Assembly: GCF_900156865.1 (NCBI RefSeq)
Contig: NZ_LT732529.1
Coordinates: 2,668,460-2,732,459 of the forward strand
Source: Litchfieldia sinesaloumensis
GTDB lineage: Bacteria; Bacillota; Bacilli; Bacillales; Bacillaceae_L
Direction of reading: 5' to 3'
Length of the DNA stretch: 64,000 nt
Shown here: positions 16,299 to 25,984 of the stretch, in pieces
How positions within the stretch are numbered: the first letter of the stretch is position 1
How the letters are laid out: each line of letters begins with the position of its first letter
Translations under genes and position numbers: made by a program
The notes under the pieces: generated by a model
The model's input: only the letters and a program-made list of their open reading frames with translations
Told to the model about the DNA's origin: nothing
Databases searched by the model: none

Positions 16299-19214
16299 TT
16301 ACTTATTTACTGTTACTAATTCATCCTCAAGTGCGTTTAATTCTTCAAGTAGAGCATTAAGGCCTTCTTCTGTTAGTCTTGTCATTTGGTCTTCAACTAT
16401 TTGACGTAAAGGCTGTGTTCTTAAATGTGAAATGGAACTAGACTTTAAGAGGACACGAGGTTCATATTTTCCTAGTACTTTTGCTGCCTCTTCATTATCT
16501 AGTAAATCTAGTACAATCGTTTCTGGCGTATAAATTGTTCTTAATCCTCGTACATTTTGATAGACAAATTGATACGTACCAGAACCTGCAACTAAAGATA
16601 CACCTTCATCTGTTTGAGTTACATCAGTAATGCCATCTGCTTTAAACAAGTCAACCCCGTTTTCTTTGACACCTTCAATACGTGCAGTTGGTAGAAGAAT
16701 GGTCGCTGTTGTATTAGCTGGAACTTCCACTTCTACTTTGACTTCCTCATGAGTAAGATTCCAAGAAGACACAATTCGTCCATACAATGATTCATACGCT
16801 GCGCGTACGGAAGTCAGTTCTTTTCCACCGATTCGAGGTCTGATTTGAATTCGCTTATATGCTGGCGCTGTTTCGTCCATATCAAGACCAGCAACATATC
16901 GATACATCCAATCACCAATGGATCCATATGCATAGTGATTAAATGAGTTCATGTCATCACTCCAGAAAGAGCCATCTTCCTTAATTCCATCCCAATGCTC
17001 CCAAATCGTTGTTGCGCCTTTGGAAACAGAATATAACCATGACGGATATGTTTCTTGAAGCAATAACTTAACCGCTGTTTGATGGAACCCATTATCAGAC
17101 AGCACGAGATTTAAGTATGGAGTTCCTACAAATCCTGTTGATAAATGATAATCATTTTCTAATACAAGCTGATTTAAATCATATGCGATTCGTTCTCTTA
17201 CTTTATCTCCTACAAGGTCAAACATAAGTGCTAATACATGTGCTGTCTGCGTCGAAACAGCTAATCTTCCTTTTGGAGTAATGAACTCATCACTGAAGTG
17301 CTTTTTAATTTGGTCAAGTAACCAAGTATATTTTTCCACATCTTCTGTTTTATTCAAGACTGCCGCTGTATCACGTAATAGTCTTGTAGAATATGCATAA
17401 AATGCTGTTGCCACAAACTCATTTGGTGTTGCACCAAAATAGCTGTCTTCTTTTGAATCTAGACCTAACCAATCTCCATAATGGAAGCCCGTGTTCCAAA
17501 TAAACTCATTATTACCTTGGGCACGAATATATTCGACCCATGCTTTCATGCTGTCATACTGTTCTCCTAGAAGCTGTTTATCACCATAGCTTAAGTATAA
17601 AGTCCATGGGCAGATAACTGCTGCATCTCCCCAAGCTGCAGAAGAATCTCCATCGATAACATTAGGGATAACATATGGAACGCCACCATTTGGCAATTGG
17701 TCTGCAGCTAAGTCGCGTAGCCATTTCGTAAAGAATTGCCCACCCTGATAATTGAAAAGGGCTGTGCGAATAAATACTTGAGCATCTCCAGTCCAACCTA
17801 ATCGCTCATCACGTTGCGGACAGTCAGTTGGCACGTCTACAAAATTGCCTCGTTGGCCCCATTTAATATTTTCCTGAAGTTTATTAACCATTGTATTTGA
17901 AGTAACAAACTCCCCTGTTGCTTCCATATCTGAATGCATCACTTCACCGACAAAGTTATCGATTGCAAGACTATTTTCTTGACCTGGATATCCTTCAACT
18001 TTGACATAACGGAAGCCCATGAATGTAAACACAGGTGCATAGGTTTCAGTTCCTTCACCTTTTGTAATGTATTCTACTGTCTGTCTAGCAGTTCTTAGGT
18101 TTCCAAAGTAAATATTACCATCTTTATCAAGTACTTCTGAATGTTTTAACGTAATTTTTGTACCTGCTGGTGCATCAACTGTGAAGCGAATACGACCGAC
18201 CATGTTTTGACCCATGTCAAATACGGTATCACCTGCTGGTGTTACAAACACCGACTGTGGCTTTAAGGTTTCTGTTACACGTGTAGGATTGTTTTCCTGT
18301 GCAACTAAATTCGATAATGGAAGTGCCAGATTTACAACACCACTCCACTCTGCATCATTATATCCAGGTTGGCTCCATCCTTTTTTCTCAAGTCGAGCAT
18401 CATAGATTTCTCCATGATATATTTCGGAATATAGAACAGGACCTGTGGATGCTTTCCATGATTCGTCTGTCACAATCAATTCTTCAGTTCCATCAACATA
18501 ACGGACCATTAATTGGAGTACAATTCCCCGTTTTTCACCGTATATACTACGTTGACCTTCCCAAGCAAGATCACCTTTATACCAGCCATCGGCTAATAAC
18601 ACGCCAATTGCATTGTCTTTTTCCAACTGTGAGGTTACATCATACGTTTGATACTGAATTCGTTTACTATAACTAGTCCAGCCTGGAGTTAGTAAATCTT
18701 CTCCTACTCGCTTCCCATTTAAATGAAGTTCATAAAGCCCTACTCCAGTCACATAAATACGTGCAGATTCAATTCCATCCTTTAAAGCAAATTCCTTACG
18801 CAACATGAATGAAGGTTCAGCATCTGGAGCAATTTCATCAGGGTTTGGTGTAATCCATGTTGCTTTAAACTCACTTGTTTCATAAAGTGCTGTTTCCCAC
18901 CAAGATGTCTCACTCCATGCAGATTCACGACCAAAATTATCCCATACTTTGACACGATAATAGTATCTTGTGCTTGATGTTAGACTAGGCCCTTCATATT
19001 TAATGTGAAGGGAATCTGCTGAATGAATCTGGCCAGTGTCCCAATAAAGATTATTGAAATCCTCGGATAATGAAACTTGTAATTGATAGGCGATTTGTAG
19101 AGTTCCACGCTTGTCAGATTTTAATTTCCAGCTTACTCTTGGATTCTTTGTACCGATTCCTAGTGGATTTTTTTGATATTCAACGGATAGAGATGAAATC
19201 TTTAGGTCGCTCAT
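16299..19214 (-). CDS. Alpha-L-rhamnosidase, GH78
   Basis: The 971-residue enzyme releases terminal alpha-L-rhamnose. The domains are an N-terminal FN3-like segment (about 1-110, ending WSETSWWETALY), the bacterial alpha-L-rhamnosidase N domain (YVTGVGLYELHLNGKRVGE near 154-172), a concanavalin-like domain with DMGQNMVGRI near 333, then the six-hairpin catalytic barrel with VPTDCPQRDERLGWTGD, giving acidic residues D464, D469, E470 and D477, and TTIWEHWDGI towards the C-terminus. No signal peptide is visible, so it is intracellular. It follows the binding-lipoprotein gene and is the classic rhamnosidase of the three in the window. The last 70 residues are a charged tail not typical of the core family. 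Confidence 0.95.
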   Translation of the reverse strand: MSDLKISSLSVEYQKNPLGIGTKNPRVSWKLKSDKRGTLQIAYQLQVSLSEDFNNLYWDTGQIHSADSLHIKYEGPSLTSSTRYYYRVKVWDNFGRESAWSETSWWETALYETSEFKATWITPNPDEIAPDAEPSFMLRKEFALKDGIESARIYVTGVGLYELHLNGKRVGEDLLTPGWTSYSKRIQYQTYDVTSQLEKDNAIGVLLADGWYKGDLAWEGQRSIYGEKRGIVLQLMVRYVDGTEELIVTDESWKASTGPVLYSEIYHGEIYDARLEKKGWSQPGYNDAEWSGVVNLALPLSNLVAQENNPTRVTETLKPQSVFVTPAGDTVFDMGQNMVGRIRFTVDAPAGTKITLKHSEVLDKDGNIYFGNLRTARQTVEYITKGEGTETYAPVFTFMGFRYVKVEGYPGQENSLAIDNFVGEVMHSDMEATGEFVTSNTMVNKLQENIKWGQRGNFVDVPTDCPQRDERLGWTGDAQVFIRTALFNYQGGQFFTKWLRDLAADQLPNGGVPYVIPNVIDGDSSAAWGDAAVICPWTLYLSYGDKQLLGEQYDSMKAWVEYIRAQGNNEFIWNTGFHYGDWLGLDSKEDSYFGATPNEFVATAFYAYSTRLLRDTAAVLNKTEDVEKYTWLLDQIKKHFSDEFITPKGRLAVSTQTAHVLALMFDLVGDKVRERIAYDLNQLVLENDYHLSTGFVGTPYLNLVLSDNGFHQTAVKLLLQETYPSWLYSVSKGATTIWEHWDGIKEDGSFWSDDMNSFNHYAYGSIGDWMYRYVAGLDMDETAPAYKRIQIRPRIGGKELTSVRAAYESLYGRIVSSWNLTHEEVKVEVEVPANTTATILLPTARIEGVKENGVDLFKADGITDVTQTDEGVSLVAGSGTYQFVYQNVRGLRTIYTPETIVLDLLDNEEAAKVLGKYEPRVLLKSSSISHLRTQPLRQIVEDQMTRLTEEGLNALLEELNALEDELVTVNK

Positions 19215-19263
19215 ATGGACAACTCCTTTTTCATTTTGTAATTTTTAATTCTATTAAAACATC

Positions 19264-19289
19264 GGCCCTGCTAGATACTAGTCAGGGCC
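19264..19289 (-). terminator. Hairpin between binding-protein and GH78 genes
   Basis: GGCCCTG (19264-19270) pairs with CAGGGCC (19283-19289), extended inward by CTAG/CTAG. The T tail is weak (TGTTTTAAT). It probably gives partial termination or protects the binding-protein mRNA, so that this gene is expressed more than the enzyme gene after it. Confidence 0.6.
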
Positions 19290-19318
19290 TCTCATGAATT
19301 GTTTTAACTTACTTTATC

Positions 19319-20629
19319 TTACCAACCATCAAGTCCTAGTTGTTTTGCTTGCTTTTCAACATCTTTGTCGTAAAGCTCAGCCCCTTCTTTTGCAGAGCTG
19401 ATTCCGCTACCTACTTGTTGAGTAATCTGCTCAAGGCTTGGTCCTTTAACTGGGCTTAAGAATTCAAGTGCTGGAGCTGTATTTCCAGAATCGAAATATG
19501 GAAGCATATCCTTCACTACTTGTGCTACATCATCAGGAAGTTCGATGCCTTTAAGTGCGTAAGGACCATTTGGCTTGATTTTTGAACTATAAGCATCAGT
19601 ACCTTCTTGAGAAATATAAAATTCTAGGAATTGCTTGGCTGCATCAACATTTTCACTGTTTTTGTTAATATATACTGCAGCAGGCATCCAAACAGTTAAT
19701 CCATGTGTACTAGCATCATCACCTGGTTGTCCAAAGTATCCAATATCATTTAATTGATCTGGATAGTTTGCAGCAAGTACATCTAGAGCCTGAGTTAACA
19801 TTGGGTAGTGAGCCCCTTGACCTTCTGCTAACATTTTAATCCCTGCATCGTATGTTGTTGCTAAGAAATCATCATTAAAGTACCCTTTTTCATACACTTC
19901 TTGTAATTTTTCGAAGCTACGAAGTGCAGCTGGAGTTTCTGCAATTTTTGCTTTATTCGCTGTATAATCTTCAGCAAAAGTTGGGTTTTCTTGAAGAACA
20001 TTGTAATTATCAGCCAAGAAAATTAACTGTGAAGTCCAAGAGTCTTTAAATGTTCCAATTACAGCTGTTTTCCCAGCATTTTTAATTTTTTCATTATTTT
20101 CCATTAATTCATCCCACGTTTTAGGAACAGATAAGCCAAGTTCTTCATAGACTTTGATGTTATAGAACCAGCCACCTGCTAGAGAAGGTTGTCCTGGAAT
20201 TGCAAATACTTTATCTCCTACTGAAACAGAGTCTTTAAAGCTATCAATTACATTTTCCATGAATGGTTCTTGAGATAGGTCAACAAAGTTTTGTTCTGGG
20301 TTAAGTGCTTGTAAGAGCGATCCAGAATTATACCAAACTAAATCCGCCATATCGCCAGTAGCCAGTCTTGTTTTTACAATATTGTCACCTTCAGATCCAC
20401 CAGGGCGTGTTTCAATTTCAACTTTGATATCTGTTTTTTCTTCAAACTTTTCAATAATCGCATTAATAGGGTCTAACTGTTGTTGATTATCAATTAAGAA
20501 AGTAAGTGTTTCTTTTTCCTTCTTGTCACCAGAAGCTGATTCTTCACCACTACTACAGCCAGCTAATACTCCCGCCAATAATCCGGCACTGAGTAATAAA
20601 GAGAATAATTTTTTACTCTTAATTTTCAT
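19319..20629 (-). CDS. Carbohydrate ABC transporter substrate-binding lipoprotein
   Basis: The 436-residue protein has a lipoprotein signal peptide with lipobox LAGC (C25) and a serine-rich linker after it. It is then a type I extracellular solute-binding protein (CUT1): TFLIDNQQQLDPINAIIEKFEEKT, ADLVWYNSG and a C-terminal SPVKGPSLEQI. It would be anchored outside the membrane and deliver an oligosaccharide to the permeases at 14020-15773. Two cre-like sites lie upstream. It is followed by a hairpin and a GH78 gene, so rhamnosides are the likely cargo. The YesM/YesN-type pair directly upstream may control it. Confidence 0.93.
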   Translation of the reverse strand: MKIKSKKLFSLLLSAGLLAGVLAGCSSGEESASGDKKEKETLTFLIDNQQQLDPINAIIEKFEEKTDIKVEIETRPGGSEGDNIVKTRLATGDMADLVWYNSGSLLQALNPEQNFVDLSQEPFMENVIDSFKDSVSVGDKVFAIPGQPSLAGGWFYNIKVYEELGLSVPKTWDELMENNEKIKNAGKTAVIGTFKDSWTSQLIFLADNYNVLQENPTFAEDYTANKAKIAETPAALRSFEKLQEVYEKGYFNDDFLATTYDAGIKMLAEGQGAHYPMLTQALDVLAANYPDQLNDIGYFGQPGDDASTHGLTVWMPAAVYINKNSENVDAAKQFLEFYISQEGTDAYSSKIKPNGPYALKGIELPDDVAQVVKDMLPYFDSGNTAPALEFLSPVKGPSLEQITQQVGSGISSAKEGAELYDKDVEKQAKQLGLDGW

Positions 20630-20672
20630 TTTAGTTCCCCCTTATATTTATTAATTTCTGTAACTACCTTAA

Positions 20673-20747
20673 TTATAGCGCTTTCATTCAGAATATTTAG
20701 TGATGCATTTTTTGGATTTATGTCCGTTTTTTTTGGAAACGATTTCA
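20673..20747. promoter_or_regulatory. Two cre-like sites before the binding-protein gene
   Basis: TTATAGCGCTTTCA (20673-20686) matches the cre consensus at 12 of 14 positions and TGGAAACGATTTCA (20734-20747) at 13 of 14. They are about 60 bases apart and bracket the expected promoter of the binding-protein gene. Confidence 0.55.
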
Positions 20748-20810
20748 CTTTGAGGATTTTGATAATATAAAGCTGTTATCATATACAAGTTATTATTAGA
20801 TTTGAGCCAA

Positions 20811-20840
20811 AAAAAGAGAAAAACCCACGGGCTTTTCTTT
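20811..20840 (-). terminator. Terminator of the two-component regulatory operon
   Basis: On the minus strand GAAAAGCCC pairs with GGGTTTTTC around GT, followed by TCTTTTTTT. It lies just after the response-regulator stop. Confidence 0.75.
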
Positions 20841-20844
20841 CACA

Positions 20845-22320
20845 TTAAGATTTGGTTTTATATTGGCTTGGTTTAACGCCTACGTATTTTTTGAATGTGT
20901 CTGAGAAGTGTCGAGGGCTATAATATCCTACTCTTTCACTTACGTCTGCGACTTTATATCCTGCCTTTAAAAATTCTTTCGCACGGTCCATTCGTAGTTG
21001 CGTTAAATACTTTATATATGATTCTTTCATTTCCTCTTTAAATAGTAAACTAAAATAAGTAGGATTCATACCTACATAGTCGGATACTTCCTGAAGTGTA
21101 AGATCCTTGCTATAATGTTCTCTCATATATTCACATGCTTTATTAACGGCATCATGCTTCGTTAATTGGCGAACTTTTCGAGTCCAGTTAAAAATCATTT
21201 CCATTTGTTCCTGGAGCCATGTCATCATTCTTTCCTTTGTATCCAACTCACGTATTTCCAAATGAGGTAAATAGGCCCTATTTGGATCAATATCTTCCCC
21301 TGTTTCTTTGGCAACTTCCAAAGCTAAGTAAACGAGCTTCAAAATTTCACGCTCAATCACATTAGGACTTAATCTCTCTGAATTCAGTTGACTCATAAAG
21401 GAATCAATCTGATTTAATAGACCTTCTTTATCACCTGTTCGGAGATGAAATATAATTTGTTCCTCTAAATCAGAAAGATTTCCGACAATTTTTGTGTTTC
21501 CAGCAATATTTTGAAAGTCAGTCCAGCCTTCCTTCATAAACCTACCGTATCTTAATGCTTCTTTAGCTTCTTTATAGCTTTTTTTAGCATCTACTAGATT
21601 TGCATATGTCCTTCCACACCCAATAAAAGTTTGACTTTGTTCTTGCCAATCACTTAATAACTGGTTTAAATCATCCCTATCAGAATCAAAATGAAACACG
21701 ACGAGAAGATTCTCCTCACCATTTCGAACATACACAGACTGATAAGAAGAGTTACTTTGAATCATTGGCCCTTTATCTGATAATGCATACACGGTAATAT
21801 TCTTTATCCACTTATTCTTTTCTCCGAATGATTCCCTAAACTTCTGTTCCATGTCTTCTCCAATCAATAATAAATCTAACGTTGCCTTGACAAGTAGTTC
21901 TTCCCTACTATCTTCCCATCTTGACTGGAGTGCAGTGACTGACTTTTGCATATTGACTTTGTCTAGTATTCTCGTAATGGTTTCTTCAATAATTGGAATG
22001 GTAATCGGTTTTTCTAAATAATCGGTTACCCCTAATTTAATCGCCCGTTTTACATAATCAAATTCATTAAATCCACTAAATACGATACAGATAGTATCAG
22101 GGTCATCCTCAATTATCCTTTCAATCACACGTAAACCATCTATGCCTGGCATACGGATATCTGTAAATACAATATCTGGTCGGTATTTTTGATAAACCTC
22201 GATTGCCTCGATTCCGTTCATAGCTGTGCCAACTATCTCAATTCCATATTTAGACCATTCAATCATTTGTAAGCCCTTTAGTACAATGAATTCATCATCA
22301 AATATTACGGCTTTTAACAT
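20845..22320 (-). CDS. AraC-type response regulator (YesN family)
   Basis: The 491-residue protein has a receiver domain (acidic pocket D8/D9, phosphoacceptor D54 in VFTDIRMPG, conserved K104 in YLEKP), a long middle region and a C-terminal AraC helix-turn-helix (NKACEYMREHYSKDLTLQEVSDYV to FKKYVGVKPSQYK). It would activate sugar genes when phosphorylated by the kinase encoded immediately upstream. The start is ATG 22320, after a GGGGGGAATAGC site that abuts the kinase stop; a GTG at 22335 would place that site inside the gene. Likely targets are the adjacent binding-protein/GH78 genes and the divergent GH78 at 24268, inferred from position. Confidence 0.92.
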   Translation of the reverse strand: MLKAVIFDDEFIVLKGLQMIEWSKYGIEIVGTAMNGIEAIEVYQKYRPDIVFTDIRMPGIDGLRVIERIIEDDPDTICIVFSGFNEFDYVKRAIKLGVTDYLEKPITIPIIEETITRILDKVNMQKSVTALQSRWEDSREELLVKATLDLLLIGEDMEQKFRESFGEKNKWIKNITVYALSDKGPMIQSNSSYQSVYVRNGEENLLVVFHFDSDRDDLNQLLSDWQEQSQTFIGCGRTYANLVDAKKSYKEAKEALRYGRFMKEGWTDFQNIAGNTKIVGNLSDLEEQIIFHLRTGDKEGLLNQIDSFMSQLNSERLSPNVIEREILKLVYLALEVAKETGEDIDPNRAYLPHLEIRELDTKERMMTWLQEQMEMIFNWTRKVRQLTKHDAVNKACEYMREHYSKDLTLQEVSDYVGMNPTYFSLLFKEEMKESYIKYLTQLRMDRAKEFLKAGYKVADVSERVGYYSPRHFSDTFKKYVGVKPSQYKTKS

Positions 22321-22334
22321 CGCTATTCCCCCCA

Positions 22335-24080
22335 CTATTTTTCAGGAAACCTAATTTCTACTGTTGTTCCTTCGTGTACTTTACTTGAGATTGAAAGCGT
22401 GCTTTGGCTTCCATAGTATAACTGTAGTCTTTCAATTACATTTGTCAGACCGTACCCTTGTTTTGTTGACTCCATATCCTCAATCCCTACCCCATCATCA
22501 CTAATTGTAAAAGTAACCCAACCATCTTCAATCCTGCCTGTTAAGCGGACGGTACCTTCACCAATCTTTGATTCTAGACCGTGATATATGGCATTTTCAA
22601 CAATTGGCTGCAGAAGTAGTTTTAATATTTTTTTCTCCACTAACTCTGCTTCAACATTCTCTATATATTGGAAGCGGTTATCATACCGGATATTTTGAAT
22701 TGTCATATAGTGATGGATATGTTCTAATTCCTTTGAAACGGTAATTAAATCTTCACCTTTATTTAAACTTAATTTAAATGTTTCTGATAATGATACCGCA
22801 ATTTTTGCAATATCTTCATTTTGCTTCATAACTGCCATCCAATAAACAGAGTCCAGGGCATTGTAAAGAAAATGGGGTTTAATTTGGGCTTGTAGAGCTC
22901 TTAGCTCTGCCTCACGCTCCCTAAGTTGGGCCCGAACTAACTGCTCATTCAACTCTTTATTTTCAGTTGTAATTCTTTGGAAAGTTTCCCCAATAACGTG
23001 AATTTCGTCCTTTCCTTGTCCTCCATTCGTACCTCTTAATCCCTTTGCCCAGTCAACTGTCAATTTTTTAAGTTGAATGAGTGGACGAGTAACTGATCCA
23101 GATAGAACAAATGATGAGTACAACACAACGATTGAAATAAATAAGGCAATTACTGCGGTAATCATCCCAATTTGATTGGATTGTTTGAGTAATTCCTTTT
23201 CTTTTATGACATTGGCAAAAGTCCAACCTGTCGAACGATTCTCAAAACTACTAATGACATATTCCTTTTGGTTGTTGTCAGTAAACTTTTCAAGAAAATC
23301 GGAGTCCAGATCTATTTTCTCAGACCCGGCATCTAGATACATGATTTTTTCTTTATTTGCAGAATCAATTATCATAAAATGACTATCATCTTTCTTGTTA
23401 AATACTTCTGAAAACATAGACTTATTTATATTTACAACGAGGAGTCCTATGATTTGAGGGTCATATAATCGTTCAGGATCTTTTAGTAATTTTACAGACG
23501 AAAAGGTGGTCTGGGCTTTCGTACCAACCAGTACATTTGTGCTTAAAAAAATCGGTCTACCTTTAGCCTCAACACTTTGTTTATACCAAGCAGTCTCAGA
23601 AAGTTCACTATGAACCCCACCATTATCATACGGTCCTGAACTTTTCGGATTACCGTAACAAACAGAACGAAAATTAACATCAAAAAGACAAACAGAATCG
23701 ATATATTGAGTATCAAAGAGATAGCTTGAGATTAAGTCTTGTATACGTCTTGTTGTAGTCGAGTCAAGTACATTTCCTTCTTTTTCAGCATATTGAGCGC
23801 TATTAATTAATTCTTGCCTAATATCCTTATTCCATGAAATTAAACGTTCCATATTGCTAATATTTCGAAATAATAAATCAGCAGAGGCACTAGCGGTTTG
23901 CATATGGCTTTCAGACATTTGAATCTGATTTTTGACTAATGCATCCTTGGCAATTGAAAAAGAAATAAATCCTAATAATAATAGAGGAATAATCGATAAA
24001 CACATCATTAATATAAAGTATTTATAACGAACTTTTTCTCCTTGGAACCGTTGCCAATATTTATTGATTTTAAGCTTCAT
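22335..24080 (-). CDS. Membrane sensor histidine kinase (YesM family)
   Basis: The 581-residue protein has a membrane helix at about 20-43, an extracellular sensing part to about 300 (dCache/YesM-like), a second membrane helix at about 305-327 and a HAMP segment starting at TRPLIQL. The histidine is H403 in AQIKPHFLYNALDS, the HPK7/LytS-like H box, followed by the N box QPIVENAIYHG (491-501) and DDGVGI (528-533). It should sense an extracellular sugar or a loaded binding protein and phosphorylate the YesN-type regulator downstream. It is divergent from the GH78-like gene at 24268. Confidence 0.92.
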   Translation of the reverse strand: MKLKINKYWQRFQGEKVRYKYFILMMCLSIIPLLLLGFISFSIAKDALVKNQIQMSESHMQTASASADLLFRNISNMERLISWNKDIRQELINSAQYAEKEGNVLDSTTTRRIQDLISSYLFDTQYIDSVCLFDVNFRSVCYGNPKSSGPYDNGGVHSELSETAWYKQSVEAKGRPIFLSTNVLVGTKAQTTFSSVKLLKDPERLYDPQIIGLLVVNINKSMFSEVFNKKDDSHFMIIDSANKEKIMYLDAGSEKIDLDSDFLEKFTDNNQKEYVISSFENRSTGWTFANVIKEKELLKQSNQIGMITAVIALFISIVVLYSSFVLSGSVTRPLIQLKKLTVDWAKGLRGTNGGQGKDEIHVIGETFQRITTENKELNEQLVRAQLREREAELRALQAQIKPHFLYNALDSVYWMAVMKQNEDIAKIAVSLSETFKLSLNKGEDLITVSKELEHIHHYMTIQNIRYDNRFQYIENVEAELVEKKILKLLLQPIVENAIYHGLESKIGEGTVRLTGRIEDGWVTFTISDDGVGIEDMESTKQGYGLTNVIERLQLYYGSQSTLSISSKVHEGTTVEIRFPEK

Positions 24081-24125
24081 ATTCTGCCCAACCTTCTAGT
24101 AATTAAGTATTATCATTATACCAAA

Positions 24126-24179
24126 GATTCGACATTTTTTTCGATGTAACCAAGTAAATAACAGCCTAAATGTCGAGTC
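24126..24179. promoter_or_regulatory. Inverted repeat in the divergent kinase/GH78 region
   Basis: GATTCGACATT (24126-24136) and AATGTCGAGTC (24169-24179) form an interrupted inverted repeat (10 of 11 pairs, 32 bases apart), too wide for a simple terminator. It may be a pair of binding sites for the adjacent response regulator. No matching copy was recognised elsewhere by eye. Confidence 0.35.
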
Positions 24180-24267
24180 CAATAAAACAGGAGTATCACC
24201 TGAAAAGTCTGATATTGATTACGCTCTCATTCTTAGATTTAATAGACTTAGGACAGGAGGTAAAATT

Positions 24268-25842
24268 ATGGCTGAAAATTTCCAAAGAGTTGAAAATCAA
24301 ATCATAGTAAGGAATGAAGAATTTATAGCAAAAGCTGAAAAGTTAATCCCTACCTATTATAGTGAAACGATTAAACCAGAGAATATTGTTGAAGTAGTAA
24401 AAACCACAGATAAAATACATGGGTGGGAAATAAAAATAATTGAATCAGCTAACCATATTTCTTCTTATGATTATGGAAAAGGTGACCAAGTTGTTCTTGA
24501 TTTTGGAACACATTTAGTTGGTTATTTATCAATGAGGGTTGTTCCTGTTGGAAGTCCTCCTGATGCACCACTTCATATTAAATTTAGCTTTGGTGAGATG
24601 CCAGTGGAAATGGCAGAGCCTTTTTCAGAATATAATGGCTGGATTAGTTCATCTTGGCTGCAAGAAGAAACACTTCACATAGATGTGCTGCCTGATTTAA
24701 TAGAGTTACCTCGGCGTTATAGCTTTCGGTATTTAAAAATTGAGATATTAAATACATCACCTAAATACAAGGTTTCACTTAAGAACATTCAAATGAAACA
24801 CGTAACAACTGCAGATGAGAAGAGCATAGAAGCATTACATCATCCTGATACAATTTTAAATGAAATTGACAAAGTAAGTATTAAGACTTTGCAAGACTGT
24901 ATGCAAGAGGTATTCGAGGATGGACCAAAACGTGACCGTCGTTTGTGGCTTGGCGACTTGCGGTTACAGGCTCTTGCCAATTATGAAACCTTTAGAACTA
25001 ATGACTTGGTAAAACGCTGCTTGTACCTATTTGCTGGTGTTCCTGATGATAAAGGGCGCATTGCTGCTAATTTATTTATTGCTCCTAGTCTTATTGCAGA
25101 TGATACTTACTTATTTGATTATTCCTTACTATTTACGATAACTTTATTCGACTATTTTATTGAAACAAATGATAAAGAAACATTAAATGACCTTTGGCCA
25201 CTTGCGTATAAACAAGTTGAGCTTGCGCTCGAACGTTTAGATGAGCGTGGAATTGTCAAAGACGATGAAACCTGGTGGTCATTTATTGATTGGAATGATG
25301 ACTTAAATAAGCAAACACCTTCTCAGGCAATACTAATATATACCATAAAAAGAACTATTGAATTGGCTAAAGTTCTAAAAAGTGACCAATTGTCATTCCT
25401 ACAACTGCAGCTTGATCAATTGTTGGATTCAACAATCACTCATCTATGGGATGAAGATGCTGGCTTTTTTATAAGCGGTGCAAATCGTCAAATTTCATGG
25501 GCAAGCCAAATCTGGATGGCACATGCTGAGGTGCTGGATCCGGATAAAAACCGCCAACTAATGAAACGCTTGCTAGAAGTAAGACCTGAAATTAGCTTAA
25601 CAACTCCTTATATGTATCACTATTTAGTGGAAGCGCTCATTCTCGTAAATGAAAAAGAGTTGGCCGTTAATCAACTTAAATGGTATTGGGGCGGTATGTT
25701 AAAGGACGGAGCTGACACGTTTTGGGAATTATATGATCCAAATAACAAGAGTTACTCACCTTACGGTAGCTACTTAATTAATAGCTACTGCCATGCTTGG
25801 AGTTGTACACCAACTTATCTAATTCGCAAGTATGGATTATAG
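24268..25842 (+). CDS. Short GH78-like six-hairpin glycoside hydrolase
   Basis: At 524 residues this is a compact relative of the alpha-L-rhamnosidases: a beta-sandwich part (LDFGTHLVGYLSMRVVP near 77-93, FRYLKIEI near 153) followed directly by the (alpha/alpha)6 barrel. The motif EDGPKRDRRLWLGD (D218, D223, D230) keeps the GH78 spacing but has Asp where the 948-residue paralogue has Glu. DTFWELYDP is the C-terminal acidic motif, and CHAWSCTPTYLI the family ending. No signal peptide is visible. The start follows GGAGGTAAAATT. It is the only plus-strand gene in this part of the window and has its own terminator. Substrate may be a rhamnoside or another deoxy-sugar glycoside. Confidence 0.82.
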   Translation: MAENFQRVENQIIVRNEEFIAKAEKLIPTYYSETIKPENIVEVVKTTDKIHGWEIKIIESANHISSYDYGKGDQVVLDFGTHLVGYLSMRVVPVGSPPDAPLHIKFSFGEMPVEMAEPFSEYNGWISSSWLQEETLHIDVLPDLIELPRRYSFRYLKIEILNTSPKYKVSLKNIQMKHVTTADEKSIEALHHPDTILNEIDKVSIKTLQDCMQEVFEDGPKRDRRLWLGDLRLQALANYETFRTNDLVKRCLYLFAGVPDDKGRIAANLFIAPSLIADDTYLFDYSLLFTITLFDYFIETNDKETLNDLWPLAYKQVELALERLDERGIVKDDETWWSFIDWNDDLNKQTPSQAILIYTIKRTIELAKVLKSDQLSFLQLQLDQLLDSTITHLWDEDAGFFISGANRQISWASQIWMAHAEVLDPDKNRQLMKRLLEVRPEISLTTPYMYHYLVEALILVNEKELAVNQLKWYWGGMLKDGADTFWELYDPNNKSYSPYGSYLINSYCHAWSCTPTYLIRKYGL

Positions 25843-25900
25843 CATATATAAAATTCAATATTTACTATTTTTATAGGAAACGTACTAATATAAGGTTCGA

Positions 25901-25931
25901 AAATACCACAAAGCATTTTTGTGGTATTTTT
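25901..25931 (+). terminator. Terminator of the short GH78 gene
   Basis: AAATACCACAAA (25901-25912) pairs perfectly with TTTGTGGTATTT (25918-25929) and runs into TTTTTAT. Confidence 0.88.
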
Positions 25932-25944
25932 ATATCCTTACAAT

Positions 25945-25972
25945 TAATAAAAAGAGGCCAACATAGGCCTCT
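25945..25972 (-). terminator. Terminator of rhaEW
   Basis: AGAGGCC (25953-25959) pairs with GGCCTCT (25966-25972); the minus-strand transcript continues in TTTTTATT. Confidence 0.82.
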
Positions 25973-25984
25973 CCTCATAATGAA

